DNA of 31,784 bases from assembly GCA_964563105.1 (NCBI GenBank), contig CAZLXM010000039.1, positions 1-31,784 of the forward strand, given 5' to 3'. The position numbers and the translations under genes are program-made. Below the pieces are notes generated by a model that saw nothing but the letters and a program-made list of their open reading frames with translations, did no database searches and was not told where the DNA came from. Positions 8,068-16,900 of the stretch are shown piece after piece. Numbering within the stretch: position 1 is the stretch's first letter; each line of letters starts with the position of its first letter. The DNA is from CAYVTV01 sp964563105 (lineage in GTDB: Bacteria > Bacteroidota > Bacteroidia > Bacteroidales > GCA-2748055).

Positions 8068-9066
8068 TTAATATAAACGTGCCACAATTATAAGTGCAAG
8101 CCCGAGAACAAAAAGCAGAAACATGGCAGTTAGCAGACCTTTAACACCTTTGGCCCCTTTAAACTCTTTCCATATAAAAACTCCCCACAAAGCCGAAATA
8201 AGGGTAGCCCCCTGACCAAGTCCGTAGGAAATTGCATAGCCGGCCTGTTCGGCAGCAATGATATTTACAACAGTTCCAATTGCCCAGATAACTCCCCCTA
8301 AAACTCCGATCAAATGTAATTTGTTATTGCCTTTTATAAAATAATCCCGGTAAGTTGTTTTTTCTCCGGCAATGGGTTTATACATAAAAATCGAATTCCA
8401 TAAAAAATTGGAAACAAACAACCCCAGTGCCATTATTACTGATGCTGTATAGGGAGTTAATTTTCCGGTTTCAGGAGTAACAAAGTTGTCTGTCATTGAA
8501 GCTGCCACAAAATAATACCAAAATCCCATAAGCACACCTGCTGTAAGCGAAACTACAATACCTTTAGTTTTCGTGGTTTCCTGAGCTGACAACTTCCGAT
8601 ATGCCAGGGCACTCAAAATAATTGCCAGAACCACAAAAGCCACTCCGGAAAAAAGAATCAACGGATTACCAACAGGCGTGGCAATATAATTCACAATCAC
8701 ACCAAGCACAAGTGCAAGACCAATTCCTATTGGAAATGCCACAGACATTCCGGCAATTGCAATACCGGCAACCAGCAGAATATTGGCAATATTGAAAACC
8801 GTACCTCCTAAAAATGCATAAATCACTGAAGTGGTATCAGCCTGTGCCAAATCGGCAATAAAACTTCTGCCTTCACTGCCGATGCTTCCGGCAGTAAAAG
8901 CCATTACAAGTGTTAAAAGCAAAACTCCAAGAGAATAATCCCAGTAATATAACTGAAAGGGCCATTGTTTCTGGGCAAGCTTCTGAGTATTGGCCCACGA
9001 GCCCCAGCAAAGCATTGTTATAAAAGCAAGAAAAACAGCCCAGGCATAGGAATGAATAACTACCAT
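8068..9066 (-). CDS. GRP/RhaT-like sugar transporter
   Basis: This 332-residue integral inner-membrane protein has about ten hydrophobic segments, characteristic of the glucose/ribose porter (GRP) and RhaT group within the drug/metabolite transporter superfamily. Visible marks are the first helix with MLCWGSWANTQKL, the glycine-rich VFNIANILLVAGIAIAGMS and FPIGIGLALVLGVIVNY helices, and the late GYAISYGLGQGATLISALWG segment followed by a short cytoplasmic IWKEFKGAK loop. It should import a monosaccharide by ion symport. The ribokinase gene 9 bases downstream points to ribose as substrate, by inference from context. The start at 9066 gives a short N-terminus before the first helix, as in relatives. 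Confidence 0.85.
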   Translation of the reverse strand: MVVIHSYAWAVFLAFITMLCWGSWANTQKLAQKQWPFQLYYWDYSLGVLLLTLVMAFTAGSIGSEGRSFIADLAQADTTSVIYAFLGGTVFNIANILLVAGIAIAGMSVAFPIGIGLALVLGVIVNYIATPVGNPLILFSGVAFVVLAIILSALAYRKLSAQETTKTKGIVVSLTAGVLMGFWYYFVAASMTDNFVTPETGKLTPYTASVIMALGLFVSNFLWNSIFMYKPIAGEKTTYRDYFIKGNNKLHLIGVLGGVIWAIGTVVNIIAAEQAGYAISYGLGQGATLISALWGVFIWKEFKGAKGVKGLLTAMFLLFVLGLALIIVARLY

Positions 9067-9466
9067 AGTTTGAGTTTTTTAAATCTCTGTTTTAAATACA
9101 TGAAAAAATGCCGGAATGCAGAATAAAAAGAATCATTCCGGTCACAATTAAATTTACTTATTAAATAATTGATATTCTGAATTTTAATATTTCACTTAAG
9201 ATAATTTTATAAAAATCTGAATAAAGATATACAATTGAAACTCAAAAACTTAAATATAAACCGATAGTCAATACTCATAAGACTAAGATAGTAAAATTAC
9301 TAACAGTAATTAATTAACGAAAATAAAAAAAGTTTAAATCAAAGTCATCTCTTAAGATATTTAAAACAATGTCCAAAGCCTGCAATTTGCAACAAATAAT
9401 AATTTTTCACATAATAAGATACAACAAATTATATATCAACATACTAAAAAGCAAATTACAACTTAA

Positions 9467-9622
9467 TACAGGGCCCTGGCACACAATGTTCCCGACGGCT
9501 TTACCGTTTGGGGCGAAATAGCAACAGACTATATTTTTTCTCCCTCACCCGGAATTAAAAGCTTAGAATATACTGAATCAGACACTCCCGGTAATTATAA
9601 TGCAAAGATCAGACAGACCTGA
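9467..9622 (+). pseudogene. Possible gene remnant (open frame without start)
   Basis: Between stops at 9464 and 9620 a 51-codon frame reads ALAHNVPDGFTVWGEIATDY and then SPSPGIKSLEYTESDTPGNY. There is no ATG or other plausible start. Base composition is clearly richer in G and C than the surroundings. It may be a leftover of an extracellular protein domain; I do not recognise the family and it could be chance. Confidence 0.25.
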
Positions 9623-9690
9623 AGAAATTATGATTATAAGATTTACCGGTATAATCGAACTTCATCGAAAAATTTCAAAAAAAATATTAA

Positions 9691-9717
9691 TTGGAATCAA
9701 AAATATTAATATATTTG
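9691..9717 (+). promoter_or_regulatory. Likely promoter of PadR operon
   Basis: A TTG at 9691-9693 (-33 element) and TATATTTG at 9710-9717 (TAnnTTTG -7 element) form a Bacteroidota-type promoter, although the 16-base spacing is slightly short. Transcription would start near 9724, giving a leader of about 33 bases before the ATG at 9757. Confidence 0.4.
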
Positions 9718-9756
9718 TATTATTCAAGTTGTTTAATACATATTGCATAGAATAAA

Positions 9757-10116
9757 ATGAAAACGAAATTAAATGAACTTTTATCTTCCTGGGAGAACAC
9801 CTACAAAAAGGGACAACTTACTTTATGGATCTTCCTCTCACTTCAGGAAAGTGAAAAATATGTTGAAGAAATAAAAGAATTTGTGGAAACAAAATCTAAT
9901 GGAACTATGACCTGTGAAGAACAGAGCTTGTACCGGGCTTTAAGAAAATACGAACACATTGATGTATTAAGGCATAACCTTCGAAAGGGAGACAAAGGTC
10001 CTGAAAGAAAGTATTATTACCTGACGGATTTAGGAAAAGAACTTTTTAATCAATTTGTTACCAGAAATATACATTTATTTTATTCAGAAGAAATCAAAAA
10101 ACTTTTAAACTTTTAA
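9757..10116 (+). CDS. PadR-like winged-helix transcriptional regulator
   Basis: This 119-residue DNA-binding protein has the PadR-like pattern: an N-terminal helix, KGQLTLWIFLSLQ, an EEIKEFVE helix, the recognition helix SLYRALRKYEHIDVL, then the wing GPERKYYYLTDLGKEL. The family regulates stress, transport or envelope genes, often those next to it, and usually represses its own operon. It lacks the long C-terminal dimerisation helix of subfamily-1 PadR proteins, as in the short subfamily 2. The membrane-protein gene begins 3 bases after its stop, so the two are co-transcribed and the membrane protein is the likely functional partner. Confidence 0.85.
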   Translation: MKTKLNELLSSWENTYKKGQLTLWIFLSLQESEKYVEEIKEFVETKSNGTMTCEEQSLYRALRKYEHIDVLRHNLRKGDKGPERKYYYLTDLGKELFNQFVTRNIHLFYSEEIKKLLNF

Positions 10117-10119
10117 AAT

Positions 10120-10539
10120 ATGAAAACAATAACACCTTTCCTTTTGAGATTTGCTTTGACAGCAACTGTATTAACCATAATATTCCGATATTCCCTGAGT
10201 TATGGAATAGAAAATAAGTCTTTGATTATTATTACATTATCTGCAATTTTATATGGAGTTGCAATGTTCATATCCGGCTGGTATTTTGGAAAAAAAGACA
10301 GCGAATATTTACCAATCTATGACGTAGGCTTTAGATTTCATTTCACAACCTACCTGACACACAATCTTATATCACTTTTGTGGTTTGTTTTTGGCTTCAA
10401 TTCTCAGAAGGAAAAAATTGTAACAATATATATCACTGCAATAATTTGGGGCACATTATTATTAGTACATTTCATTTTCTTTTTATGGGCAAGAAAAAAC
10501 TCAATCAATAATCTTAACAAGGAAGACCTGTTTGAATAA
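10120..10539 (+). CDS. Four-helix membrane protein of PadR operon
   Basis: This 139-residue inner-membrane protein has about four hydrophobic segments (near residues 6-24, 34-54, 77-93 and 100-122) and a charged C-terminal tail ending NLNKEDLFE. The second segment carries SAILYGVAMFISGWYFGKKD. I do not recognise a named family. It lies 3 bases after a PadR-like regulator, a pairing seen for small membrane stress proteins in Bacteroidota; whether it senses, transports or remodels the membrane cannot be told. Confidence 0.7.
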   Translation: MKTITPFLLRFALTATVLTIIFRYSLSYGIENKSLIIITLSAILYGVAMFISGWYFGKKDSEYLPIYDVGFRFHFTTYLTHNLISLLWFVFGFNSQKEKIVTIYITAIIWGTLLLVHFIFFLWARKNSINNLNKEDLFE

Positions 10540-11065
10540 AAAAATCTGCAGGAAAGCGTTCATCAAAAAATATTTTAGTTATATTTTTGTTGTTTATGTA
10601 GTTCTGATGGGCTCCCCTAATATTTTCATTTTCCGGATGTGAACGACAGTTCATGGAAACATCTGTTAGTGAAATAATTAGAACGGAGCTTCGACTTCCG
10701 GTTAATAAGGAGAATCATATTTCATTGAAATGACAATAACCCTCACAACGTTGAAATCAAAGGCTGTCATTAAAGCTTGCAGGATTATATTACCTGGTAT
10801 TACGATTGGAGATAATACAACAATAGGTGCAGGTTCAATAGTCACTAAAAATATTCCGGAAAATGTTTTGGCACTGGGAAATCCATGCAGAGTAATTCGA
10901 AAATTATAAAAACACCGGTTCATAATAACGCTTATAAAATATTGAATATTAGATAATTAAATCAAGTGTTTCATTTCATATCAGCGTTTGAGATGCCTGT
11001 CAGGGCGAAACCACCTAATCCCTAAGGCTCATGCATGTAACATGATCAATTTTTGACAGATACTA
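10540..11065. other. Gap containing only a gene remnant
   Basis: Between the PadR operon and the DUF5808-like gene the only interpretable content is the hexapeptide acetyltransferase remnant at 10730-10909. The flanking parts, 10540-10729 and 10910-11065, show no coding or structural signal I can support. Confidence 0.5.
10730..10909 (+). pseudogene. 3' remnant of hexapeptide-repeat acetyltransferase
   Basis: The frame ends with a textbook C-terminus of a left-handed beta-helix (hexapeptide) O-acetyltransferase of the maltose/galactoside acetyltransferase type: ILPGITIGDNTTIGAGSIV, then TKNIPENVLALGNPCRVIRK and stop. Only about 42 residues match. The first 17 codons after the ATG at 10730 (ITLTTLKSKAV) do not look like the family, and the catalytic His region and most helix coils are absent. 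The family is normally near 180-200 residues, so this is a truncated, non-functional copy. It may be a scar of past gene replacement in this patchy region. Confidence 0.8.
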
Positions 11066-11302
11066 ATGAACTCAACTAAAATTTTAAATATGAAAACACA
11101 ATATGAAGAAAATGAATTATACAACATGAGAAATGACCCGGATAATTATAAATGGGGGTTGTTTTATTATAACAAAAAAGACCCCGGATTTTTAATCCCA
11201 AGGAAAACAGGTATAGGTTTTTCGCCTAACTTTGCCAATCCATATTCTTATCTGGTGATCATTGGGATCATCATTTTCGCTGTCGTTATGGGAATTATTT
11301 AA
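11066..11302 (+). CDS. Small DUF5808-like membrane protein
   Basis: This 78-residue protein has a conserved-looking core NYKWGLFYYNKKDPGFLIPR and KTGIGFSPNFANP, followed by one C-terminal transmembrane helix (YLVIIGIIIFAVVMGII). The WG-x-FYYN-x-x-DP-x-x-x-PK/R-x-x-G-x-G pattern is what I remember of DUF5808. Function is unknown. A second in-frame ATG at 11090 would give a 70-residue protein starting MKTQYEENEL and may be the true start. The alpha/beta hydrolase gene follows 11 bases downstream, so the two are probably co-transcribed. Confidence 0.65.
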   Translation: MNSTKILNMKTQYEENELYNMRNDPDNYKWGLFYYNKKDPGFLIPRKTGIGFSPNFANPYSYLVIIGIIIFAVVMGII

Positions 11303-11313
11303 AAATATACTAA

Positions 11314-12267
11314 ATGAAAAAGTCAGCCTTAATTCTTAGCTTATTTTTATTTTGTGGATTAATATTTTCACAAGAAATAAATGACTTCTCCTTTCAATCT
11401 TATGATCAAAACATCGAGGTGGAAACAGGAAAAATATTCGGGACATTGTTGATTCCTGATATCACAACTCCCCTCCCAATTGCATTGATTATTTCCGGCT
11501 CAGGGCCTACAGACAGGGATGGTAATCAGCCTAATATGAAAAATAACAGCCTGCGTTATCTTGCGGAAAATCTGACAAAACAAGGTATTGCTACTTTAAG
11601 GTATGATAAACGTTTAATAGGTCAGAGTAAAACAGGACAGGGCGAAATCGAAATACGATTTGAAGATTACATTAGTGATGCTAAAAAATGGATTTCAACA
11701 TTAAAATCAGACTCAAGATTTTCAAAAATTATAGTAATTGGTCATAGTGAAGGTTCATTAATTGGAATGATTGCATCCTATGGTTCCAAAGCAGATATGT
11801 TTATCTCAATAGCTGGTGTATCCAAGCCTGCTGACCAGATAATTTTAGAACAAACAAAAGGATTACCTCCGGATTTATACAATGAGACAATTAATGTTCT
11901 TGACAGCCTTAGAAATGGCAGGACAGTCAACAATGTCAATCCAAATTTAGCAATGTTATTCAGACAAAGTGTTCAACCCTATATGATTAGCTGGATTAAA
12001 TATAATCCTTCAATAGAAATTCAAAGATTAGAGATACCTATTTTGATAATTCATGGTACAACTGATATTCAAGTCAGTGTTGATAATGCAAAAGAATTGG
12101 AATCTTCAAATAAACATTCAGAATTAAAAATTATCGAAAAAATGAATCATGTGCTGAAAATTTCAGAGATGGACAGAAATAAAAATTTTGCCACATATAT
12201 GGATCCTGATTCACCTATATCAGAAGATTTAACAAAAACGATTACAAACTTCATAAAAGAAAAATAG
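11314..12267 (+). CDS. Exported alpha/beta hydrolase
   Basis: This 317-residue secreted or periplasmic serine hydrolase is probably an esterase or peptidase-like enzyme. Residues 1-20 form a signal peptide (KKSALILSLFLFCGLIFSQ). The oxyanion-hole strand reads ALIISGSGPTDRDGN, typical of the dienelactone-hydrolase/acyl-peptidase-like group found in Bacteroidota. The nucleophile elbow is GHSEGS with Ser145; the acid is likely Asp251 (IHGTTDIQVS) and the base His279 (KMNHVLK), so the triad is complete and in the right order. Length fits. The substrate is unknown. It lies 11 bases after the DUF5808-like gene and is followed by an inverted-repeat element. Confidence 0.88.
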   Translation: MKKSALILSLFLFCGLIFSQEINDFSFQSYDQNIEVETGKIFGTLLIPDITTPLPIALIISGSGPTDRDGNQPNMKNNSLRYLAENLTKQGIATLRYDKRLIGQSKTGQGEIEIRFEDYISDAKKWISTLKSDSRFSKIIVIGHSEGSLIGMIASYGSKADMFISIAGVSKPADQIILEQTKGLPPDLYNETINVLDSLRNGRTVNNVNPNLAMLFRQSVQPYMISWIKYNPSIEIQRLEIPILIIHGTTDIQVSVDNAKELESSNKHSELKIIEKMNHVLKISEMDRNKNFATYMDPDSPISEDLTKTITNFIKEK

Positions 12268-12274
12268 AAGCCGG

Positions 12275-12386
12275 GCTCAACACGTAGTCATAAAACATCC
12301 GGGGCTAAGTGGTTAATAGAATTTCAGTTCTCGTATCAAAGTTCGCAGTAGCTTTATAGTGAAATAGCCCCAAACGTTACCTGCGT
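12275..12386 (+). repeat. Intergenic inverted-repeat element, attC-like
   Basis: Directly after the hydrolase stop, GCTCAACACGT (12275-12285) faces AACGTTACC (12373-12381), and an inner perfect 7-base inverted pair GGGGCTA (12301-12307) / TAGCCCC (12365-12371) lies between them. The layout, an RYYYAAC-like left end, an inner stem, and an ACGTTA right end about 100 bases later, is like an integron attC site, though the right core does not match GTTRRRY exactly. The internal GTTCTCGTATCAAAGTTCGC is reminiscent of dispersed intergenic elements in other Bacteroidota; this rests on memory. No integrase is in the window. Confidence 0.4.
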
Positions 12387-12439
12387 TTCATTAACGTGAC
12401 CGCTACCAGCCAGGCTAAAGCAATAACTACCCGAAGAAA

Positions 12440-12703
12440 ATGAAAAATAAAAATGTCTTTCATTTTTCTGCAATTCCGAATCTTGGCTTTAGCTCTGTTT
12501 CTTATGCAAGGAGTATCTTACACCCTGACAGTTGCACTAATATATTATTTTATAAAATGACTGAAAACAATAACTGGAAAGAAAACAGTATTACGAAAAA
12601 CTTGAAAAAGCACAAAAAAAAAGGAAAAATAAATAGACGAGGCAAAAATTATAAATTAATTGAATCAGTGGCAGTAAAAAGCAATATATTTAACAGGCAG
12701 TGA
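12440..12703 (+). CDS. Doubtful short ORF after attC-like element
   Basis: This 87-codon frame has no recognisable domain; its second half is very Lys/Asn-rich (KNLKKHKKKGKINRRGKNYK). An overlapping frame starting at the ATG near 12453 encodes a 35-residue hydrophobic peptide with FRILALALFLMQGVSYTLTV, which looks like a membrane segment and ends at the TGA just before the Lys-rich part begins. Either a tiny membrane protein, a frameshifted gene (hydrophobic N-part plus basic C-part) or no gene at all. There is no good ribosome-binding site. Confidence 0.2.
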   Translation: MKNKNVFHFSAIPNLGFSSVSYARSILHPDSCTNILFYKMTENNNWKENSITKNLKKHKKKGKINRRGKNYKLIESVAVKSNIFNRQ

Positions 12704-13042
12704 AGTTTGTATTCAAGCGATAAAGTTTGCATTAAGAATAATTGTAACCTGACAATAAATTGTTTCGAAATCGGTGTTTAACCATACTGCCATTTCGTTT
12801 AGGCACATTCAGCTATAACTGAACCTTTGTTTGCCTGTCAGATTGCAATTCCCGCTACTAAAAATATTGTTCCTGAACGCAGCGCTAAACCAAAGTGCTT
12901 ATTATTAGAAAAGACTTATATTTAAAAACCAGAAGCCATTAAGAAAGAAGTAATTCAGTATTAATGTTTTAAAGCCAGTTATCGCACATCGTAAATCTTT
13001 AATTGGATACGAAATTAAACAGTGTTACGAATATTCTCAGGC
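12704..13042. other. Gap ahead of the outer-membrane barrel gene's 3' end
   Basis: About 340 bases between plus-strand and minus-strand genes that converge. I see no gene, no hairpin with T-tract on either strand, and no repeat worth naming. Confidence 0.5.
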
Positions 13043-13918
13043 TCATTTTATGAAATACCTGAGTGAAACCATAACACCGGCAGAACAAGCAAAAACTTTT
13101 GAACATCCTTCCATCAGGCTTCTAATTTCTCCATCACTAGTTGAAAGCTGTATGGGTTCTGTAGTTTGATTATCAGACAAGTTTGTTATCATTCTTTTAT
13201 AGAGGAAACCAATAGAAATTTGCACCTGTTTTTCAATATAAAAATAAAATCCTCCAACCGTAACCGCTTGTGGGTTTAGCTTATTAAGACAAAGTTCTCC
13301 TTTGTCTTTATATTGGACATTACTTGCAAACCCTTCATATGGAAGTTCTTGTAGAAGCACATTATATTCAGGATAGTATCCGGAATAAGTAAATGAGCCT
13401 GAAGAAGAATAATTATTAACTATCGGGATGCTCATATTAATACCAGCCTGAAGATATAACCCAATTATCCGGCTATATGGATAATTAAGACACAATAGAA
13501 GCGGTATTTCCAGGAAAGAAATTTTCTGAACCTCTTTTATTTGGTTGGCTGAAATTCGTCGCTCATAATAATCTCCTTCTGAGTCTACAGTATAAAATGA
13601 GCTCGAATAATGGTCAAGAGACAAGATAGTTTTATATGGACTTAATCCAATTCCCGAGGTTATTCCAAGGTAATTCGAAAAATAATAGCCTGTCTCAAAA
13701 AAGAAAGACAGCGAACTCGCATGGACTGCTACCGATTGCTTAAGATCATCTGGAAATTTATTAATGATTCTTGATTGGGAAGGTCCTGCTCCAAAACCTA
13801 TAAAGTAATGGTAATCTTTCCAGTATTTACTATTGGTTTGGGCATATAGTTCATTTTTCGAAAGTGCGGCTCCCAATATCAAGATGATAACACTTGTCAT
13901 CATTTTTATACTTCTCAT
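13043..13918 (-). CDS. PorT-like outer-membrane beta-barrel protein
   Basis: With a start at 13918 this is a 291-residue protein with a clear signal peptide (MRSIKMMTSVIILILGAALS, cleavage near LYAQ). The frame is open further upstream to 14044, but that would overlap the 3' end of the giant gene by over 100 bases and bury the signal peptide, so the downstream start is chosen. The mature part is an eight-strand-type barrel: YHYFIGFGAGPSQSR, FFFETGYYFSNYLGITSGIG, FLEIPLLLCLNY, GLYLQAGINMSIPI and a strand-ending SAGVMVSLRYF. This is the 'outer membrane protein beta-barrel' family that includes PorT of T9SS, although many members have no known role. It begins 7 bases after the giant T9SS substrate gene and may help anchor or display it. 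Confidence 0.75.
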   Translation of the reverse strand: MRSIKMMTSVIILILGAALSKNELYAQTNSKYWKDYHYFIGFGAGPSQSRIINKFPDDLKQSVAVHASSLSFFFETGYYFSNYLGITSGIGLSPYKTILSLDHYSSSFYTVDSEGDYYERRISANQIKEVQKISFLEIPLLLCLNYPYSRIIGLYLQAGINMSIPIVNNYSSSGSFTYSGYYPEYNVLLQELPYEGFASNVQYKDKGELCLNKLNPQAVTVGGFYFYIEKQVQISIGFLYKRMITNLSDNQTTEPIQLSTSDGEIRSLMEGCSKVFACSAGVMVSLRYFIK

Positions 13919-13925
13919 AGTGAAT

Positions 13926-16900
13926 CTATTTTTGAATTTCAATTTTTGAAATATAGATAGTTCTATTATCCACAAGGGCATGTAAAACATATAAGCCTTT
14001 ATCAAGAATATTGGATGGCACCTGTTGAATGAATTCAAAGTCATCCTTCAGGGAATTAATACATAATACTTCTATTCCACTAAGACTGTAAAGTTTAATT
14101 TGAATTGTGCCAACAGGTTCATCTTTTATTGATAGAGTAAAGAAGTCCCTTGTTGGATTAGGATACAATAAGAGCGATTTTGGTTCTGATATTTTTATTG
14201 TGTTCGACATTGTTATGCATCCGTTTAGGGAAAAAGTTTCAACACAGTATTCTCCGGGCCTTTTTGATGTCAGATAGTATTGTTTATTTGCTCCGGGTAT
14301 CAAATCGGGGCCGTAATACCATTGGTAACCAATGATTGAACTATCTACATTACTACATATAAGAACATCATTCCACTTTATTATGATCTCAGGAGTAGGA
14401 CAATTGAGCTCTTCCTTAACTGTAATACTCCTTAGTGGGCTTTCGCTGCAGTTATTCCTGGCTTTAACAGAAATAATTCCCGGATTTCCAGCAAGGGCAG
14501 TAATTGAACTTGTATTAGAGGTTCCACTCCACTCTGAAGGCAAAGTCCAAGTGTAAGATGTAGCCCCCGAAACTGGGCTTATTGAATAAGTAACCGTTGT
14601 TCCGCTTGTTATCAGTGCCGGACCCGTAATTTCGCCAGGCTGAGAAGAGAGAATCGGAATAACTTTTACAGACAATGTTCCGGGTGTTGATGAGCCACAG
14701 AAATTATTGGCAGTGACAGATATTGTTCCGCTATTAACAGTTTCAGTTATAGTAATGGAGTTTGAGTTAGAACTTCCGCTCCAGCCTGCTGGCAGCATCC
14801 ATGTGTACGTTGTAGCTCCAGTCACAACAGGAACACTATATGTTTGTGAGGCACCCTGGCATACGTTTGGAGACCCAGATATTGGACCTGGCTGCACAGG
14901 TATCTGTGTTACTGTCACAGCCAGTGTTCTTGACGAGGAAGCACCGCACGAGTTGTTAGCGGTTACTGATATATTTCCTGATTGTGCGTTATTTCCTGGA
15001 GTTACGGTTATTGAGTTTGAATTAGAGTTTCCAGTCCATCCTGCAGGCAGTGTCCACATGTAAGATGTAGCACCTGCCACGTCTAAGACGCTGTATGTTA
15101 GTGAGGCACCTTGGCAAACATTTGTTGCTCCTGTTATTCTAACTGGCGGCTGAGGTATTTGTGTTACTGTCACAGCCAGTGTTCTAGGCGAGGAGGCGCC
15201 GTAGGAGTTGTTAGCTGTTACCGCTATTGTTCCGCTGTTTGCGCTTGGTGTTACGGTAATAGAGTTTGAGTTAGAGTTTCCGGTCCATCCTGCTGGCAGC
15301 GTCCACGTGTAAGATGTTGCTCCTGTCACAGCGGAGACGCTGTATGTTTGTGAAGCGCCTTGGCAGACGCTTGTTGCTCCTAATATTGGTCCTGGCTGAT
15401 TTGGTGGTGTACCTATTGAGATTATATACAAGCTGGTTGGGCCGCTGCTTCCGCACGAGTTATTAGCTGTTACTGCTATTGTTCCGCTGTTTGCGCTAGG
15501 TGTTACTGTTATACAGTTTGAGTTAGAATTTCCGGTCCATCCTGCTGGCAGAATCCATGTGTACGATGTAGCTCCAGTCACTGGTGCTACGCAGAGTGTA
15601 ATCGTTGTACCAGGTATTACCTGTGGTGTGGGCCCAGTGATTGGTCCTGGCGGCTGAGGTATTTGTGTTACTGTCACAGCCAGTGTTCTTGACGAGGAAG
15701 CACCGCACGAGTTGTTAGCGGTTACTGATATGTTTCCTGATTGAGCGTTATTTCCTGGTATTACGGTTATTGAGTTTGAGTTTGAGTTACCGATCCATCC
15801 TGCAGGCAGTGTCCAGGTATAGGATGTTGCCCCTGCCACTGGTGCAACGGAGTAGGTCGGTGATTCACCCTGGCAGACGCTTATTGGGCCTGTTATTGGT
15901 CCAAGCTGATTTGGGGGTGGACATCCTTCTACCTTCACATACAAGCTGGATGGACTGCTGCTTCCGCAGTTGTTATTAGCGGTTACTGATATGTTTCCTG
16001 CTTGTGCGTTGTCTCCTACTGTTACTGTAATACAGTTTGTCTTAGAGTTTCCGCTCCATTCTACTGGTAGTGCCCATGTGTAGTCTTCAACTCCAGTCAC
16101 TGGTGTTACGCAGTAAGTAACCGTTGTACCAGGTGTTACCTGTGTTGGTCCTGTGATTGGCTCTGGCTGTTGTGGTGTTTGGGTTACTGTTACAGCCAGT
16201 GTGCTTGGTGGGGATTCTCCGCAGGAGTTGTTGGCTGTGACTGATATTGTTCCGCTGTTAGCATCTGTTGTTATTGTAATAGAGTTTGTGTTTGAGTTTC
16301 CGGTCCATCCTGCGGGCAATGTCCATGTATAGGATGTTGCCTCTGTCACGGGGGGGATGCTGTATGTTTGATTTGATCCTTGGCATACGTTTGTTGATCC
16401 TGTTATAGGTCCAGGTTGTTGTGGTATTTGTGTTACTGTTACGTTCAGTGTTCTTGGTGACGAGCTTCCGCATGCGTTGTTTGCTGTTACAGAGATTGTT
16501 CCGCTGTTTGCGCCTGGTGTTACGGTTATTGTGTTTGAATTAGACTTATTGCTTGTCCATCCTGCGGGCATTAGCCATGTATAGGAAGTTGCTCCTGTCA
16601 CAGCTGAAACGCTGTATGTTTGAGTTGATTCCTGGCATACGTTTGCCAGGCCTGATATGGTTCCAGGCTGATCTGGGGGCGTACAATCTGCAACGATAAC
16701 GTTTATTGTGGTCTCTCTGCTGCTTCCGCATGAGTTATTTGCGGTTACTGATATATTTCCTGATTTTGCATTACTCCCAGGAGTCGCATTTATGGATGTT
16801 GTATTTGATTCTCCAGCCCACCCTGATGGCAGCGTCCAGGTATAAGAGGTTGCTCCTGTGACGGAAAGTATTGAGTAAGTAACGGTTGTATCTTTAGTTA

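Larger units (their letters stand above)
9067..9756. other. Divergent AT-rich intergenic region
   Basis: This 690-base region separates the minus-strand sugar operon from the plus-strand PadR operon and must hold both promoters. Most is very AT-rich and shows no gene. A less AT-rich island (about 9470-9620) holds a start-less open frame, listed separately. The PadR-side promoter is listed separately; I could not find a good TAnnTTTG on the minus strand for the sugar operon. Confidence 0.5.

Noticed and set aside
13043..14044. Longer version of the barrel protein starting at 14044
   Set aside because: The extra 42 residues overlap the end of the giant gene in another frame and bury a clean signal peptide that begins at 13918.
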